Positions 1 to 8,763 of a stretch of 64,000 nt of DNA are shown in pieces. The stretch covers positions 992,001-1,056,000 of the forward strand of contig NZ_CP077107.1 in NCBI RefSeq assembly GCF_019263745.1. Reading direction: 5' to 3'. The translations under genes and the position numbers were made by a program. The number at the start of each line of letters is the position of its first letter. Position 1 is the first letter of the stretch. This DNA is from Methanospirillum hungatei. GTDB lineage: Archaea; Halobacteriota; Methanomicrobia; Methanomicrobiales; Methanospirillaceae. Under the pieces are notes generated by a model that did not search any database, was not told the DNA's origin, and saw only the letters and a list, made by a program, of their open reading frames with translations.

Positions 1-762
1 ACAACGCTGGGAAAACTTCTCATTATGCTCATTCATCTCACCAGCGGGCATCTTTATTATAAAGGGACACAGGTGGACCCAAAACAAAAACAGGAATTGG
101 GTTTATTTCGAAAGAAGATGCAGATTATCCCTCAGCACCCTGAAGATGCTCTTAATCCCCGGTGGAAAGTGAGTTATTCTGTTCTTGAACCATTCAGAAT
201 TCATGATGATCTTGAGTTACATGGAACAAAAAAAGAACGATTAACAGAACTTCTGGATATGACCGGACTCAATCATGAGTATGCAAACAGGTATCCTCAT
301 CAATTATCCGGAGGGGAACTTCAGCGGGCAGTTATAGCAAGAACACTTGCTTTAAAACCTGAATTCATCGTCTGTGATGAGCCTACATCCATGCTTGATG
401 TATCAGTGCAGGCATCCATTATCCATCTTCTTCAAAGCATTCAGAAAAGAACACATGTTGCATTACTTTTTATAACTCATGACATCCGGATAGCATCTCT
501 TATTGGTGACCGGATTGGGGTGATGTATCAGGGGCAGATCGTTGAAGAAGGAGAACATATCATGACCAAACCCTTGCATCCATACACCCGGTCATTATGT
601 GGATGTGCATCTCCAAGACATCAGACCAATCCGAAAGCTGCTACGGGATGCCCATTTTATGCTGATTGTCCGGTTTCAGAAGAACGATGCAGAACACAGC
701 CGCCACTGGTTTCATGGGAGAACCGAAAAATCAGATGCCACTTTCCAGAAAAATTGACATGA
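1..762 (+). CDS. ABC importer ATPase, OppF/NikE-like (5' partial)
   Basis: ATP-binding subunit of a peptide/nickel-family importer. The frame is open to base 1: the first codons read TTLGKLL, the end of a Walker A motif, so the true start lies upstream of the window. Further on are the signature LSGGELQRA, a Walker B ending in CDEPTSMLD and a switch histidine in FITHD. The C-terminus has the cysteine-containing tail typical of OppD/OppF/DppF proteins (GCPFYADCP). It is followed by the binding protein and two permeases in one direction, which is the usual set for this family. The converging nikR gene suggests nickel as substrate; peptide transport remains possible. Confidence 0.9.
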   Translation, partial: TTLGKLLIMLIHLTSGHLYYKGTQVDPKQKQELGLFRKKMQIIPQHPEDALNPRWKVSYSVLEPFRIHDDLELHGTKKERLTELLDMTGLNHEYANRYPHQLSGGELQRAVIARTLALKPEFIVCDEPTSMLDVSVQASIIHLLQSIQKRTHVALLFITHDIRIASLIGDRIGVMYQGQIVEEGEHIMTKPLHPYTRSLCGCASPRHQTNPKAATGCPFYADCPVSEERCRTQPPLVSWENRKIRCHFPEKLT

Positions 763-819
763 AGTATTACTAAAATCAAATAAATATTATTATGTATGGC
801 TTGTTACATACTCAGTTTT

Positions 820-2349
820 ATGGGGAAAATAGGTAAGTCATTCTTATTTTTCATGGTTGTATTGTCTCTCTGTCTGATCAGTACCATTGGAACAGCGGAG
901 AACGTACTGACAGTTGCAGGACCCTGGGATCCAGCGGTAGATCCTCATGTTTCTGGGTATTCACTCCAGCGTCTTGGAGTTACAGAAACATTGGTAGATG
1001 TGGACCAGTCTGTTGGACTTATTCCAGGACTTGCTTCAAACTGGCAGGTTTCCGGGGATCAGTTAACATGGACATTTATCATTCGTGAGGGGGTTAAATT
1101 TCATGATGGTTCATTTGTAAATGCTCACACAGCGGAGAAATCTTTGGAAGATTCCTTGAAAAAGTCCAAGACATTTGCAAAAGTGCCGATCAAGGACATC
1201 ACTGCATTAAATGATAAAACCCTTGAAATTTCGTTAAATTCAGCATTTCCAGCACTTCCCGCTTATATGGCGAAAGGTGAAAGTGCAATACTCTCCGAAG
1301 CATGTCTTGCCCAGGGCGATATCACAAGCCCGGTAAGTACAGGACCATTCAAGTTTGTCTCTTTCTCGCCAAAAGAAGAGATGATAACCGCATCAAATCC
1401 AGATTACTGGGGGAAAAAGCCATCTGTTGATCAGGTCGTGTATATGACCGTCCCTGAAGCGGCAACCCGGTCATTGCTGCTCGAAAGTGGTGATGCAGAT
1501 ATTGTCCAGATTATGCCTGCCGATGTTACTGAATCATTTAAATCTAAATCTGGATTTACCGTTAAATCACAGCCCATTGCTCGTACCCGTGAAATTCTTT
1601 ATAATTGTGAGTCAGGCCCATTTGCAGACCAGACAGTCAGACAGGCAATAAATTATGCCATTGACCGACAGGCAATTGTGGATTATGTCATGGAAGGAGT
1701 AGGGTCACCTGCAGCAGGTATGTTCCCTCCAGATTTTTACTGGGCAAACAGTAATATTCAGCCATTTTCTTATGATCCGGAAAAGGCAAAAAGTATGCTA
1801 GAACAAGCAGGATGGAAAGATTCCGACGGTGATGGCATCCTTGATAAAAACCGCGAGAAGTTTTCAATCACCCTCGTCACATATCCGGAACGTGCTGAAC
1901 TACCACCGACTGCAGAGGTTATCCAGGATCAGCTGAAGGATATCGGTATTGAAGTTGAGATTGTCGTGGTGGACAATGATTCATCAACCGCTCTGCGAGA
2001 AAAAGGTGATTACGACATGTACCTGATGGGAAGAGGACTTCTCTTTGTTCCGGATCCAGATGAAGTGATGATGACCGATTATCACTCATCACGGAAGGAT
2101 AACGAATATGGTGGATATAAGTGGTCCAATGCCCGGGTTGATGAACTCATTGACCAGGCACGGAAGACGAATGATATGGCTGAGCGAAAAAAACTCTATG
2201 ATGAAGTCCAGCAGATAGTTGTTGACGAAGCTCCAGTATCGTACCTGAACTATTATGTTAACCAGGATATCACATCAGACAAGGTAAGTGGATACCGGAT
2301 GCATCCAACCGAAATGTCATATCATCTGGAAGATGTTACCCTCGGGTAA
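820..2349 (+). CDS. Family-5 solute-binding protein (NikA/OppA-like)
   Basis: Extracytoplasmic binding protein of the SBP_bac_5 family that delivers ligand to the permeases encoded next. I chose the ATG at 820 because it gives a compact signal peptide (MGKIGKSFLFF, then a hydrophobic run ending near TAEN). The ATG at 796 adds eight residues; neither has a clear ribosome binding site. The mature protein starts with the family pattern of a dipole-like PWDPAVDPH segment, then LIPGLASNW and a WTFIIREGVKFHDG block typical of the family. About 509 residues is the usual length. Nickel is inferred from the neighbouring nikR; the sequence alone cannot separate nickel from peptide binding. Confidence 0.88.
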   Translation: MGKIGKSFLFFMVVLSLCLISTIGTAENVLTVAGPWDPAVDPHVSGYSLQRLGVTETLVDVDQSVGLIPGLASNWQVSGDQLTWTFIIREGVKFHDGSFVNAHTAEKSLEDSLKKSKTFAKVPIKDITALNDKTLEISLNSAFPALPAYMAKGESAILSEACLAQGDITSPVSTGPFKFVSFSPKEEMITASNPDYWGKKPSVDQVVYMTVPEAATRSLLLESGDADIVQIMPADVTESFKSKSGFTVKSQPIARTREILYNCESGPFADQTVRQAINYAIDRQAIVDYVMEGVGSPAAGMFPPDFYWANSNIQPFSYDPEKAKSMLEQAGWKDSDGDGILDKNREKFSITLVTYPERAELPPTAEVIQDQLKDIGIEVEIVVVDNDSSTALREKGDYDMYLMGRGLLFVPDPDEVMMTDYHSSRKDNEYGGYKWSNARVDELIDQARKTNDMAERKKLYDEVQQIVVDEAPVSYLNYYVNQDITSDKVSGYRMHPTEMSYHLEDVTLG

Positions 2350-2377
2350 CCATTTTTTCTGTTTTTCTGGTTGCATT

Positions 2378-3322
2378 ATGCGAACATATATTTTCATCAG
2401 GCTTCTCCAGACGATACCGGTTCTTCTGGGGATTACATTCATTGCATTCATCCTGATGTATCTCTCTCCGGGTGATCCTGCAGAAATTACGCTTCGTGCA
2501 ATTATGAATACTGATAAACCTCCGGATGAAGCAGTCAGGGAACTTCAGGCTGAAATGAATCTTGACAAGCCCTGGTATATCCAGTATACGAGTTGGTTAT
2601 CACGGGCATTATCAGGTGATTTAGGATATTCATACCAAACACGAAGGTCAACGGTAGAAGAGATATCACGAGCGTTTCCAGTTACATTTTTACTCTCAAC
2701 CATAGCAATGGCTTTTTCATGCCTGATTGCAGTTCCTATAGGAATTCTCGCAGGCATCAAACAGAATGGAGTAATTGATCACCTGTCACGAGGGATATCA
2801 ATCCTTGGCCTTTCTATTCCGGATTTTTTCCTGGGGATTATCGGCATTTTGTTCTTCTCAATTTACCTGCATATCCTCCCGGTTGCCGGATATAAAGGGC
2901 CTGAGTATCTGATCATCCCGGCTTTTGCATTATCTGCATCACTGTTTGCTATTACTCTCAGACTTATGAGGACAAGTATGGCAGAAGTCCTGGAAGAGGA
3001 ATATATCAGAACCGCTGTTGCAAAAGGACTTTCAAAACCGGTTATCATCCGAAGACATGCGATAAAGAATGCAATTATCCCGGTCATTACCTATATGGGA
3101 ACCCAGTATGGGTGGCTGTTTGGAGGTGCTATGATCATTGAATCACTATTTGCTCTTCCCGGTCTTGGAAGGCTGTTTGTAGATGCTGCATCTACCCGGG
3201 ATATTATGGTGATGCAGGGGTGTGTTCTTGTTTTTGCCTTGATTTTTGTTATCATCAATTTGTGCATAGACTTTTCGTATTATTTCCTGGATCCGAGGGT
3301 TCGTGAAGATAATGCATTATAA
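2378..3322 (+). CDS. ABC importer permease, NikB/OppB-like
   Basis: First membrane subunit of the importer. The ATG at 2378 gives MRTYIFIRLLQTIPVLLGIT, the classic N-terminus of OppB/DppB/NikB proteins; the longer open frame from 2288 would run through the end of the binding-protein gene and is unlikely. Six hydrophobic spans are visible. The cytoplasmic EAA-type loop is seen around EEEYIRTAVAKGLSKPVI followed by RHAIKNAIIPV, the contact site for the ATPase. Length 314 residues, normal for the family. Its 3' end overlaps the start of the next permease gene, which points to translational coupling. Confidence 0.9.
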   Translation: MRTYIFIRLLQTIPVLLGITFIAFILMYLSPGDPAEITLRAIMNTDKPPDEAVRELQAEMNLDKPWYIQYTSWLSRALSGDLGYSYQTRRSTVEEISRAFPVTFLLSTIAMAFSCLIAVPIGILAGIKQNGVIDHLSRGISILGLSIPDFFLGIIGILFFSIYLHILPVAGYKGPEYLIIPAFALSASLFAITLRLMRTSMAEVLEEEYIRTAVAKGLSKPVIIRRHAIKNAIIPVITYMGTQYGWLFGGAMIIESLFALPGLGRLFVDAASTRDIMVMQGCVLVFALIFVIINLCIDFSYYFLDPRVREDNAL

Positions 3323-4190
3323 TATCAGTATAGTCCATCCTTTCTTTGAATGGATACAGGAATATACTGTAAAAATCAGGAAAAAACCTCTGTTAGTTGC
3401 AGGATTTGTTATCCTTATCCTCATGTGCCTTATTGCACTAACTGCTCCGGTTATTGCTCCTCACGATCCCAATAAGCAATCTTTGAAGGACCGGTTTATG
3501 GAACCATGTCCGGAATATCCTCTCGGGACTGATCAATTTGGAAGGTGCGTCTTAAGCCGGGTTATCTATGGATCCCAGACTTCTCTTTCAATTGCTCTTG
3601 TATCAACGGTCATTGTTGTTGCAATTGGTGTATTAATGGGTCTTTATTCAGGTTATTATCGAAGACTTGATGGAATATTAATGCGGTTTACTGATCTCAT
3701 GCTCGCCTTTCCCAGCATGGTAATAACGCTTGCACTTGTTGGGATTATGGGACCGAGTGTTTTTTCGATTATTCTTGCACTGACTATTCCGGGATGGGCA
3801 AAATATGCCCGTGTTGTAAGGGCAACTACTCTGACCATAAAAAACAGAGGATTTGTTGAGGGATCCAGGGCTCTTGGTGCAAGTAATACCCATATTTTGT
3901 ACAGGCATATTCTTCCAAACTCCCTGGCACCGATTATGGAGATTGCAACCCTCGGATTAGGGGGGAAAATCATTTCTATTGCAGGTCTTGGTTTTTTAGG
4001 CCTTGGTATCCAGCCGCCTACTCCGGAATGGGGGACTATCATGAACCAGGGACTTCCACTTCTGTCAAAAGCTCCTCTCATCGCATTGTCTGCAGGAGTG
4101 ATGGTCATGATCTTTGTCCTTGCAACAAATCTGATTGGAAGTGAAATCCGGGAGGTAATGGATCCGAAATCTGATTCGGTAATATTGTGA
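3312..4190 (+). CDS. ABC importer permease, NikC/OppC-like
   Basis: Second membrane subunit of the importer. It has the OppC/DppC/NikC layout: a cytoplasmic N-terminus, one span, a PHDPN motif, then LGTDQFGRCVLSRVIYG, a family hallmark (usually GTDxxGRDxLSR), and five more spans. The EAA loop is FVEGSRALGASNTHILYRH. The ATG at 3312 is used here; a GTG at 3303 is an alternative. Either start lies inside the 3' end of the upstream permease. The gene converges on nikR. A T-rich run follows the stop. Confidence 0.9.
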   Translation: MHYNISIVHPFFEWIQEYTVKIRKKPLLVAGFVILILMCLIALTAPVIAPHDPNKQSLKDRFMEPCPEYPLGTDQFGRCVLSRVIYGSQTSLSIALVSTVIVVAIGVLMGLYSGYYRRLDGILMRFTDLMLAFPSMVITLALVGIMGPSVFSIILALTIPGWAKYARVVRATTLTIKNRGFVEGSRALGASNTHILYRHILPNSLAPIMEIATLGLGGKIISIAGLGFLGLGIQPPTPEWGTIMNQGLPLLSKAPLIALSAGVMVMIFVLATNLIGSEIREVMDPKSDSVIL

Positions 4191-4193
4191 AAT

Positions 4194-4212
4194 ATTTTTT
4201 GATTCTTTTTTA
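4194..4212 (+). terminator. T-rich terminator-like run after permease operon
   Basis: Two runs of six T residues follow the stop of the second permease. Oligo-T runs on the coding strand are the known archaeal intrinsic termination signal. No stem is needed or seen. Confidence 0.4.
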
Positions 4213-4236
4213 CTATCAAATATGAGAACTGATTAT

Positions 4237-4692
4237 TTACCCCTCTAGAGGAATAGTTGTCAATTTTACGGTCTCAACACCTTTTTGTGCCATTAATCTT
4301 TCAGCAACTGTTTTTACATCCTGTGCCTCTCCTTTCACCAACAGGACTTCCACACACCGTGTATGTGATACATGTGAATGAAGAGATGCCTGGATCAATC
4401 CCATAAATTCATGTTCAATATCAGTAATCGCCGCTACAAGGCCTCGTTGATGGTGATCATAGACCAGGGTAATAACACCCTGACGCATACCGGTAACTTC
4501 AGCCATCCATTTGTGATATCGTATGTATGTTCGGATAGCATCCCTGATTCCTTCTGAACGAGATGAATACCCACGAGTATTCAGAATTTTGTCAAATTCG
4601 TTTAATAAATTTGATGGAAGTGACACACCAATACGTGATAGGTCGTTTTCCTGGAGATCATCAAGATCGGTATCTGCATACATTTGAGACAT
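4237..4692 (-). CDS. nikR: Nickel-responsive regulator NikR
   Basis: Ribbon-helix-helix metalloregulator that represses nickel-importer genes when nickel is bound. Residues 18-62 form the CopG-type DNA-binding part (SRIGVSLPSNLLNEFD, then RSEGIRDAIR). The C-terminal ACT-like domain carries H94, H105, H107 and C113, which align with the four nickel ligands known from E. coli NikR (H76, H87, H89, C95); the spacing matches exactly when counted back from H105. Length 151 residues against about 133-140 for the family; the extra is an acidic N-terminal tail. It converges on the family-5 importer, supporting nickel as that importer's substrate. A second ATG lies three codons in. Confidence 0.92.
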   Translation of the reverse strand: MSQMYADTDLDDLQENDLSRIGVSLPSNLLNEFDKILNTRGYSSRSEGIRDAIRTYIRYHKWMAEVTGMRQGVITLVYDHHQRGLVAAITDIEHEFMGLIQASLHSHVSHTRCVEVLLVKGEAQDVKTVAERLMAQKGVETVKLTTIPLEG

Positions 4693-4725
4693 AATAGTAT
4701 AATTTAAGTTAAAATATTAATTACT

Positions 4726-4739
4726 TATCATATTTGATA
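4726..4739. promoter_or_regulatory. Candidate NikR operator upstream of nikR
   Basis: TATCA-TATT-TGATA is a perfect 5-bp inverted repeat with a 4-bp centre, 34 bp upstream of the nikR start. The 11-mer ATCAAATATGA at 4215-4225, just past the other end of nikR, is the reverse complement of bases 4728-4738 in this site. A dyad beside a ribbon-helix-helix regulator gene suggests autoregulation; the assignment is inference. Confidence 0.35.
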
Positions 4740-4884
4740 TGAAAAAAAAAATTTGCGAGAATTTACTGGAAAAAATTATCGATGAAGACAAAATTTATAA
4801 TATTTCTATTTTGAGAAAATAAAAGAAAATGAAATCACCCGAATGAGAGAAGTATACGAAGGATGTAACATGTTTCATGAAGAA

Positions 4885-4906
4885 TTGGGAGATAATATTC
4901 TCCCAA
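4885..4906. repeat. Perfect 8-bp inverted repeat (hairpin)
   Basis: TTGGGAGA, six bases (TAATAT), TCTCCCAA: a perfect stem-loop in otherwise AT-rich intergenic DNA. It could be an operator, an RNA stem or part of a decayed element. No T-run follows on either strand close enough to make it a bacterial-type terminator. Confidence 0.5.
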
Positions 4907-5283
4907 ATGTGTGTACAAGTGGATTATATGACGAAGAGGACCTATAATCATTAACCTCTCCCATATTTTGGAGTCTCTCTCATCCATCTGGAAGATAATT
5001 TTGAATATTTTCAAAATCTCTATCCATGCTTCTTTGTTTTTCTCTCCTAACTTTGGACGCTCATGATGATAGGGGGACAATTAGGATTCGGAGTGTAACA
5101 GTGCTTCATTTATCCTCGTTATCTTGGCTGATTTCCCCCTTATCTGCTACATTGAAAACCTACTCAACATGTGAGATGTAATATCAATTTGAGACTACTC
5201 TCACACATACTTGTTTTACTTACGCATACAAAAATATTACTAAATGATATTTATCCTGACATTATCCAAATAGTTAAGATTCA

Positions 5284-6045
5284 TTACCTTACCGTTCCCC
5301 AGATAATATTCACTTCGCAATGTTCACCATTCTCTTTTTTATCGCGGAGAACCTGTTTCTGGTATTCAGAGATATCAGGGATATAACGGTGCATAACTTC
5401 GGATAATCCATTGGTGGTAAAAAATGATGCCAGGAAATCCATGGTGAGATCTTTTCCAAAGGGCAAATGTTTTGTAATTTCCGGAGAATACATCTGTTTC
5501 CAAAGTTTTTGCCGTTCATCCATAGATGATTCATCCATATCATCACTATGACCAAAACAATTCCTCGGGGTCAGATGACCATCGATTGCAATAATTATAC
5601 CACCCGGCCGACAAACCCTTGACCATTCCAGGATAGCTTTGTCTGGATGGGGAAGAGTCCAGAGAAGATGACGACAGATTACCACATCAAACATCTGGTC
5701 TGAAAATTCAGGATTTTCTGCATCTCCCTGAAGAAACCTGATTGGAAGATCTCTTGTTTTTGCTTTTTCTTTCGCTAATTCAAGCATCTCCTCACACAGG
5801 TCAATTCCGGTTACGGTGTGTCCAAGTTCTGCAAGGTTAATTGCTATCATGCCGGTTCCGGTGCCGACATCCAAAATATTTTTTGGTTTCTCCCCAATGA
5901 TATCAGAAAGGTGTTTTTTCCATAACCGGCATTCATACTCATCAGCACCATGACCAACGTCCTGGTCAAATGTTTTGCTCCGTTCATTCCAATACATTCG
6001 AATGTTATTCTTTACCTGATCCTGAATTTGTGCACAATTGTCCAT
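5284..6045 (-). CDS. Class I SAM-dependent methyltransferase (type A)
   Basis: Predicted small-molecule methyltransferase of the Methyltransf_11/25 group. Motif I is LDVGTGTG (residues 58-65), the acidic loop is GIDLCEEM (80-87), then GDAENPEF and a conserved RHLLWTLPHPDKAILEW block followed by a RPGG turn. The N-terminus has a YW...F pattern shared with three other methyltransferases in this window (10056, 16736, 22207). It is the last gene of a minus-strand set: FecCD permease, dockerin-tagged binding protein, methyltransferase, with 60 bp to the binding-protein gene. The substrate is unknown; its place beside a metal-chelate importer suggests it acts on the imported ligand or on a chelator. 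Confidence 0.88.
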   Translation of the reverse strand: MDNCAQIQDQVKNNIRMYWNERSKTFDQDVGHGADEYECRLWKKHLSDIIGEKPKNILDVGTGTGMIAINLAELGHTVTGIDLCEEMLELAKEKAKTRDLPIRFLQGDAENPEFSDQMFDVVICRHLLWTLPHPDKAILEWSRVCRPGGIIIAIDGHLTPRNCFGHSDDMDESSMDERQKLWKQMYSPEITKHLPFGKDLTMDFLASFFTTNGLSEVMHRYIPDISEYQKQVLRDKKENGEHCEVNIIWGTVR

Positions 6046-6105
6046 ATTATACCCTCTATCATCTTGATCGATCTGTTTTCTGGTTTTTTCTCATTTTCAA
6101 AAATA

Positions 6106-7359
6106 TTACGTGGAAACCGGATATCCAAACACTCCATGATTATTCAGATCAAAGTAGAGATTCTGCCAGTTTGTCATATATTCATCCTGTACAATCTTCA
6201 CATCCAGATCCCCAAATTGCTCCGGATATAACCACTTTGCAAATTGAACAAGTCCGATATGGTATCCTGGACCAAGAACATTGATATATGGAGTAATGTA
6301 TACCCGATTGTTTTTCACAGCATCAATTGAGCTGAATCCAGGCTTTGCAACAACTTCATCATACCGTTTCTTCAGAACATCGATATCATCAGTTTCATGG
6401 CCTCCGTCCCAGGATAATCCGATAATGACCTCAGGGTTTTCTTTTACAACCCATTCGCTATCAACTGCTGGAAGAACACTCTGAAATCCACCTGCCAGAT
6501 TTTTTGCAATGTTTTTGCCACCTGCAAACTCCACTGATTCAGAATATCCGCTTCCTTTCGACGTTGTGGTATCACCAGGACGATCTATGAACACACGAAG
6601 TCGTTTTTCTTCAGGAATCTGGGCAACCCTTTCTTTTATCGTGTTCAGGTATTTTTCCTGGTACGTGACGTATTGCTTTGCCCGGTCTACTTTGTCAAGC
6701 ATATATGCCATGAGCATTAATGAGGGGACAGCCGTGTGTGATTCCCAGGTACCAAGACGAACTACATCAATCCCCTTATCTTTTAATTTTTCTTCAAGAT
6801 CAGGGCAGCCACTTTCACTTTTTGCATGAATAAATACAGCATCCGGATCGAGTTCCAGGATTTTTTCCACATTGCAATCTTTTCGTTCCCCGATTGAGGG
6901 TAACTGACTCAATTCAGGGAAGTACTTGGATTTTTCAAGGATCATGCTGTCAACACCAACGACTTTATCCTGGGCTCCGAGAATCCGGATGATTTCAGCG
7001 GTGTTATCATAGACGACAATGATGTTATTGAGCGGGTGTTTCACGGATTCAACTTCATCATTTAAATTGACATAGAAGATAGTATCCTCTGTTCCGGAAA
7101 TAATCTTGTTAATCTGTTCAATATCCGCCTGATCAATAATACCATCATTATTTGCATCAGCAAGTTTTGTTTTTTCTTTTGTTCCTCCAATAATCTCCTG
7201 GATGAATACAATATCCTGCTGATCAACAACCTGGTCCAGATTAGCATTACCCATAATTTGAACAGTAAACGGTTCACCTATCTGAACATCATCTGCAAAA
7301 ACAGACCCCATTCCAATTATACTGACGAAACAACAGAATAACCATATGAGAGATTTCAT
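6106..7359 (-). CDS. FecB/BtuF-type binding protein with N-terminal dockerin-like repeats
   Basis: Extracytoplasmic binding protein for a FecCD-type importer (TroA/BtuF fold). Residues 1-22 are a signal peptide ending FADD. Next come two dockerin type I-like calcium loops: a degenerate one at 37-57 (GNANLDQVVDQQDI) and a canonical one at 68-88 (DANNDGIIDQADI). The binding domain starts near residue 105 (IIRILGAQDKVVGVD) and runs to the end, with RVFIDRPGDT and a closing NHGVFGYP. There is no C-terminal membrane segment. It sits between the FecCD permease and a methyltransferase on the same strand. It is a close paralogue of the protein at 8764 and a more distant one of that at 25666. The ligand is unknown: siderophore, corrinoid or another chelate. 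Confidence 0.88.
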   Translation of the reverse strand: MKSLIWLFCCFVSIIGMGSVFADDVQIGEPFTVQIMGNANLDQVVDQQDIVFIQEIIGGTKEKTKLADANNDGIIDQADIEQINKIISGTEDTIFYVNLNDEVESVKHPLNNIIVVYDNTAEIIRILGAQDKVVGVDSMILEKSKYFPELSQLPSIGERKDCNVEKILELDPDAVFIHAKSESGCPDLEEKLKDKGIDVVRLGTWESHTAVPSLMLMAYMLDKVDRAKQYVTYQEKYLNTIKERVAQIPEEKRLRVFIDRPGDTTTSKGSGYSESVEFAGGKNIAKNLAGGFQSVLPAVDSEWVVKENPEVIIGLSWDGGHETDDIDVLKKRYDEVVAKPGFSSIDAVKNNRVYITPYINVLGPGYHIGLVQFAKWLYPEQFGDLDVKIVQDEYMTNWQNLYFDLNNHGVFGYPVST

Positions 7360-7473
7360 GAATATACCACGAAAAGATCACAATATCTTTTCAGTAATGA
7401 AGAAGACAGATGATCATAAAAAATTTGTTATTTGTGTGAAAATGATATACAATTAAAAAATTAATGTGACAAT

Positions 7474-7498
7474 ATTATGAAATTTATACCTTCATAAT
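7474..7498. promoter_or_regulatory. Inverted repeat upstream of dockerin-binding-protein gene
   Basis: ATTATGAA, nine bases, TTCATAAT is a perfect 8-bp dyad. It lies between the FecCD permease stop and the binding-protein start (7359), so it may be an operator or carry an internal promoter: read on the minus strand it contains TATAAATT. The 12-mer ATGAAATTTATA inside it recurs at 22139-22150 between the exporter genes and another methyltransferase. Confidence 0.35.
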
Positions 7499-7555
7499 AA
7501 TGGTAATTTTTACTACACGGAATAAAAAAAGACAGACACAGAGAGTTATTCTGAA

Positions 7556-8656
7556 TTACCACATCTTCTTTTTGCCTTTTAAGAAAAGAAAGAGGAAAAA
7601 CGGGACACCAAGAACTGCAGTCATAACTCCGACAGGAAGAATTACCGGAGAAACAATTGTCCTTCCAAGAGTATCAGCACCGAGCAGGATAATTGATCCA
7701 ACAAGAGCTGAGCCGGGTATCACATACCGATTATCTCCTCCGATGATCATCCGTGTGACATGCGGAGCAATAAGCCCTACAAAACCGATTATTCCGATAA
7801 ATGCAGTATATCCTGCGGTAATAAGACCTGATAAAATCATGCAGATGATTCTTGAACGTTCAACATTGATCCCAAGACTCTTTGCCGTCTCATCTCCTGA
7901 TCCGATGATATTGATGTCATTTGCCTTGTAGATGAGAATCGGCACTACGACCATAAACAGGATTGATGTCGAAGCTATCGTCGTCCAGGTTGATTTTCCT
8001 AAATTTCCCATCATCCAGAATACAACTGCTTCAACCTGGTCCGGAGTTCCAATATACTGAACAATTGATGTAATTGCGTTCAGAAAAAACATGATGGCTA
8101 TTCCGGCTAGAATCATCGATTCCGGTGTCATTCCCCGGTATTGAGCGAGTAGATATACCACAATTGTGGCACCCATTGCAAAAACAAATGCATTCCCGAT
8201 AATCAGGTAATGTCCACCAATAATTCCTGCTCCGGTGACAATTGCAATTGCTGCCCCGCTTGCTGCAGCTGAAGAAATACCAAGTGTGAAAGGTTCAGCG
8301 AGAGGATTCTGAAGCACTCCCTGCATCACTGCTCCAGTAAGGGCAAGAGCTGCTCCGGCCATAATTGCCATTACAATACGTGGGAGTCTGATTTCCCAAA
8401 TAATGGCATTATACAGAGAACTTGTGGATTCAAATCCCGGAACAAATTTTGCAAAAATTGTCTGATAAACCTCCAATATCGATAAATTTGCTGATCCAAG
8501 CACTGCGGCATATCCAACCAGGAAGATGATGATAAAGAGAGAACCTAAAATAAAATAACTGCGTTTTACTAATTTTTGTAGAAATTGATTCCTGATATCA
8601 GATGCAACAGGAGAATTTGTTTTATCTGTTTTGTGTAGATGAGCTATTGATTTCAT
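7556..8656 (-). CDS. FecCD-family ABC importer permease
   Basis: Membrane subunit of a type II (BtuC-like) importer for iron-siderophores, corrinoids or similar chelates. 366 residues with about ten spans. Family landmarks are visible: IIWEIRLPRIVMAIMAGA, GAVMQGVLQNPLAEPFTLG, and the cytoplasmic ATPase-contact helix with GDETAKSLGINVERSR, then GFVGLIAPHVTRM. It is closely similar to the permease at 27102. It begins a minus-strand operon continuing into a dockerin-tagged binding protein and a methyltransferase, but no ATPase gene belongs to this operon. It probably borrows the ATPase encoded at 28184, whose permease partner is its closest relative here. It diverges from the gene at 8764. Confidence 0.92.
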   Translation of the reverse strand: MKSIAHLHKTDKTNSPVASDIRNQFLQKLVKRSYFILGSLFIIIFLVGYAAVLGSANLSILEVYQTIFAKFVPGFESTSSLYNAIIWEIRLPRIVMAIMAGAALALTGAVMQGVLQNPLAEPFTLGISSAAASGAAIAIVTGAGIIGGHYLIIGNAFVFAMGATIVVYLLAQYRGMTPESMILAGIAIMFFLNAITSIVQYIGTPDQVEAVVFWMMGNLGKSTWTTIASTSILFMVVVPILIYKANDINIIGSGDETAKSLGINVERSRIICMILSGLITAGYTAFIGIIGFVGLIAPHVTRMIIGGDNRYVIPGSALVGSIILLGADTLGRTIVSPVILPVGVMTAVLGVPFFLFLFLKGKKKMW

Positions 8657-8712
8657 GGTTACGAATTTTTATTTTATCGACTTTATTAACACAATTATAA
8701 AATTATTTATTA

Positions 8713-8720
8713 TTATATAC
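8713..8720 (+). promoter_or_regulatory. TATA-box candidate for binding-protein gene at 8764
   Basis: TTATATAC lies 44-51 bp ahead of the ATG at 8764 in a 107-bp divergent intergenic region. The spacing would give a short leader of roughly 20 bases. Confidence 0.35.
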
Positions 8721-8763
8721 TAAACTACCTTTGCAGATATATTTCTGCTGAAATGGTGTGTTC

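Larger units (their letters stand above)
4693..5283. other. 590-bp gap without a convincing gene
   Basis: AT-rich region between divergently oriented transcripts' 5' and 3' ends. It holds the candidate NikR operator, a perfect 8-bp stem hairpin at 4885-4906 and a 34-codon plus-strand frame at 4843-4947 (MREVYEGCNMF..., ending DEEDL) that overlaps an 81-codon minus-strand frame. I see no family resemblance, no clear ribosome binding site and no codon-use support for either frame. Confidence 0.5.

Noticed and set aside
796-2349. Earlier start for the family-5 binding protein at 796
   Set aside because: Possible, but the ATG at 820 gives a more typical signal peptide and neither start has a ribosome binding site.
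3656-4219. 187-codon minus-strand frame opposite the NikC-like permease
   Set aside because: It lies wholly within a well-supported permease gene on the other strand, is isoleucine- and arginine-rich as expected of a shadow, and has no recognisable domain.
4835-5080. 81-codon minus-strand frame in the nikR gap
   Set aside because: No family resemblance, no ribosome binding site and it overlaps another short frame; kept only as part of the gap description.
5950-6284. Plus-strand frames opposite the start of the methyltransferase and end of the binding protein
   Set aside because: They cross two well-supported minus-strand genes and show no domain.
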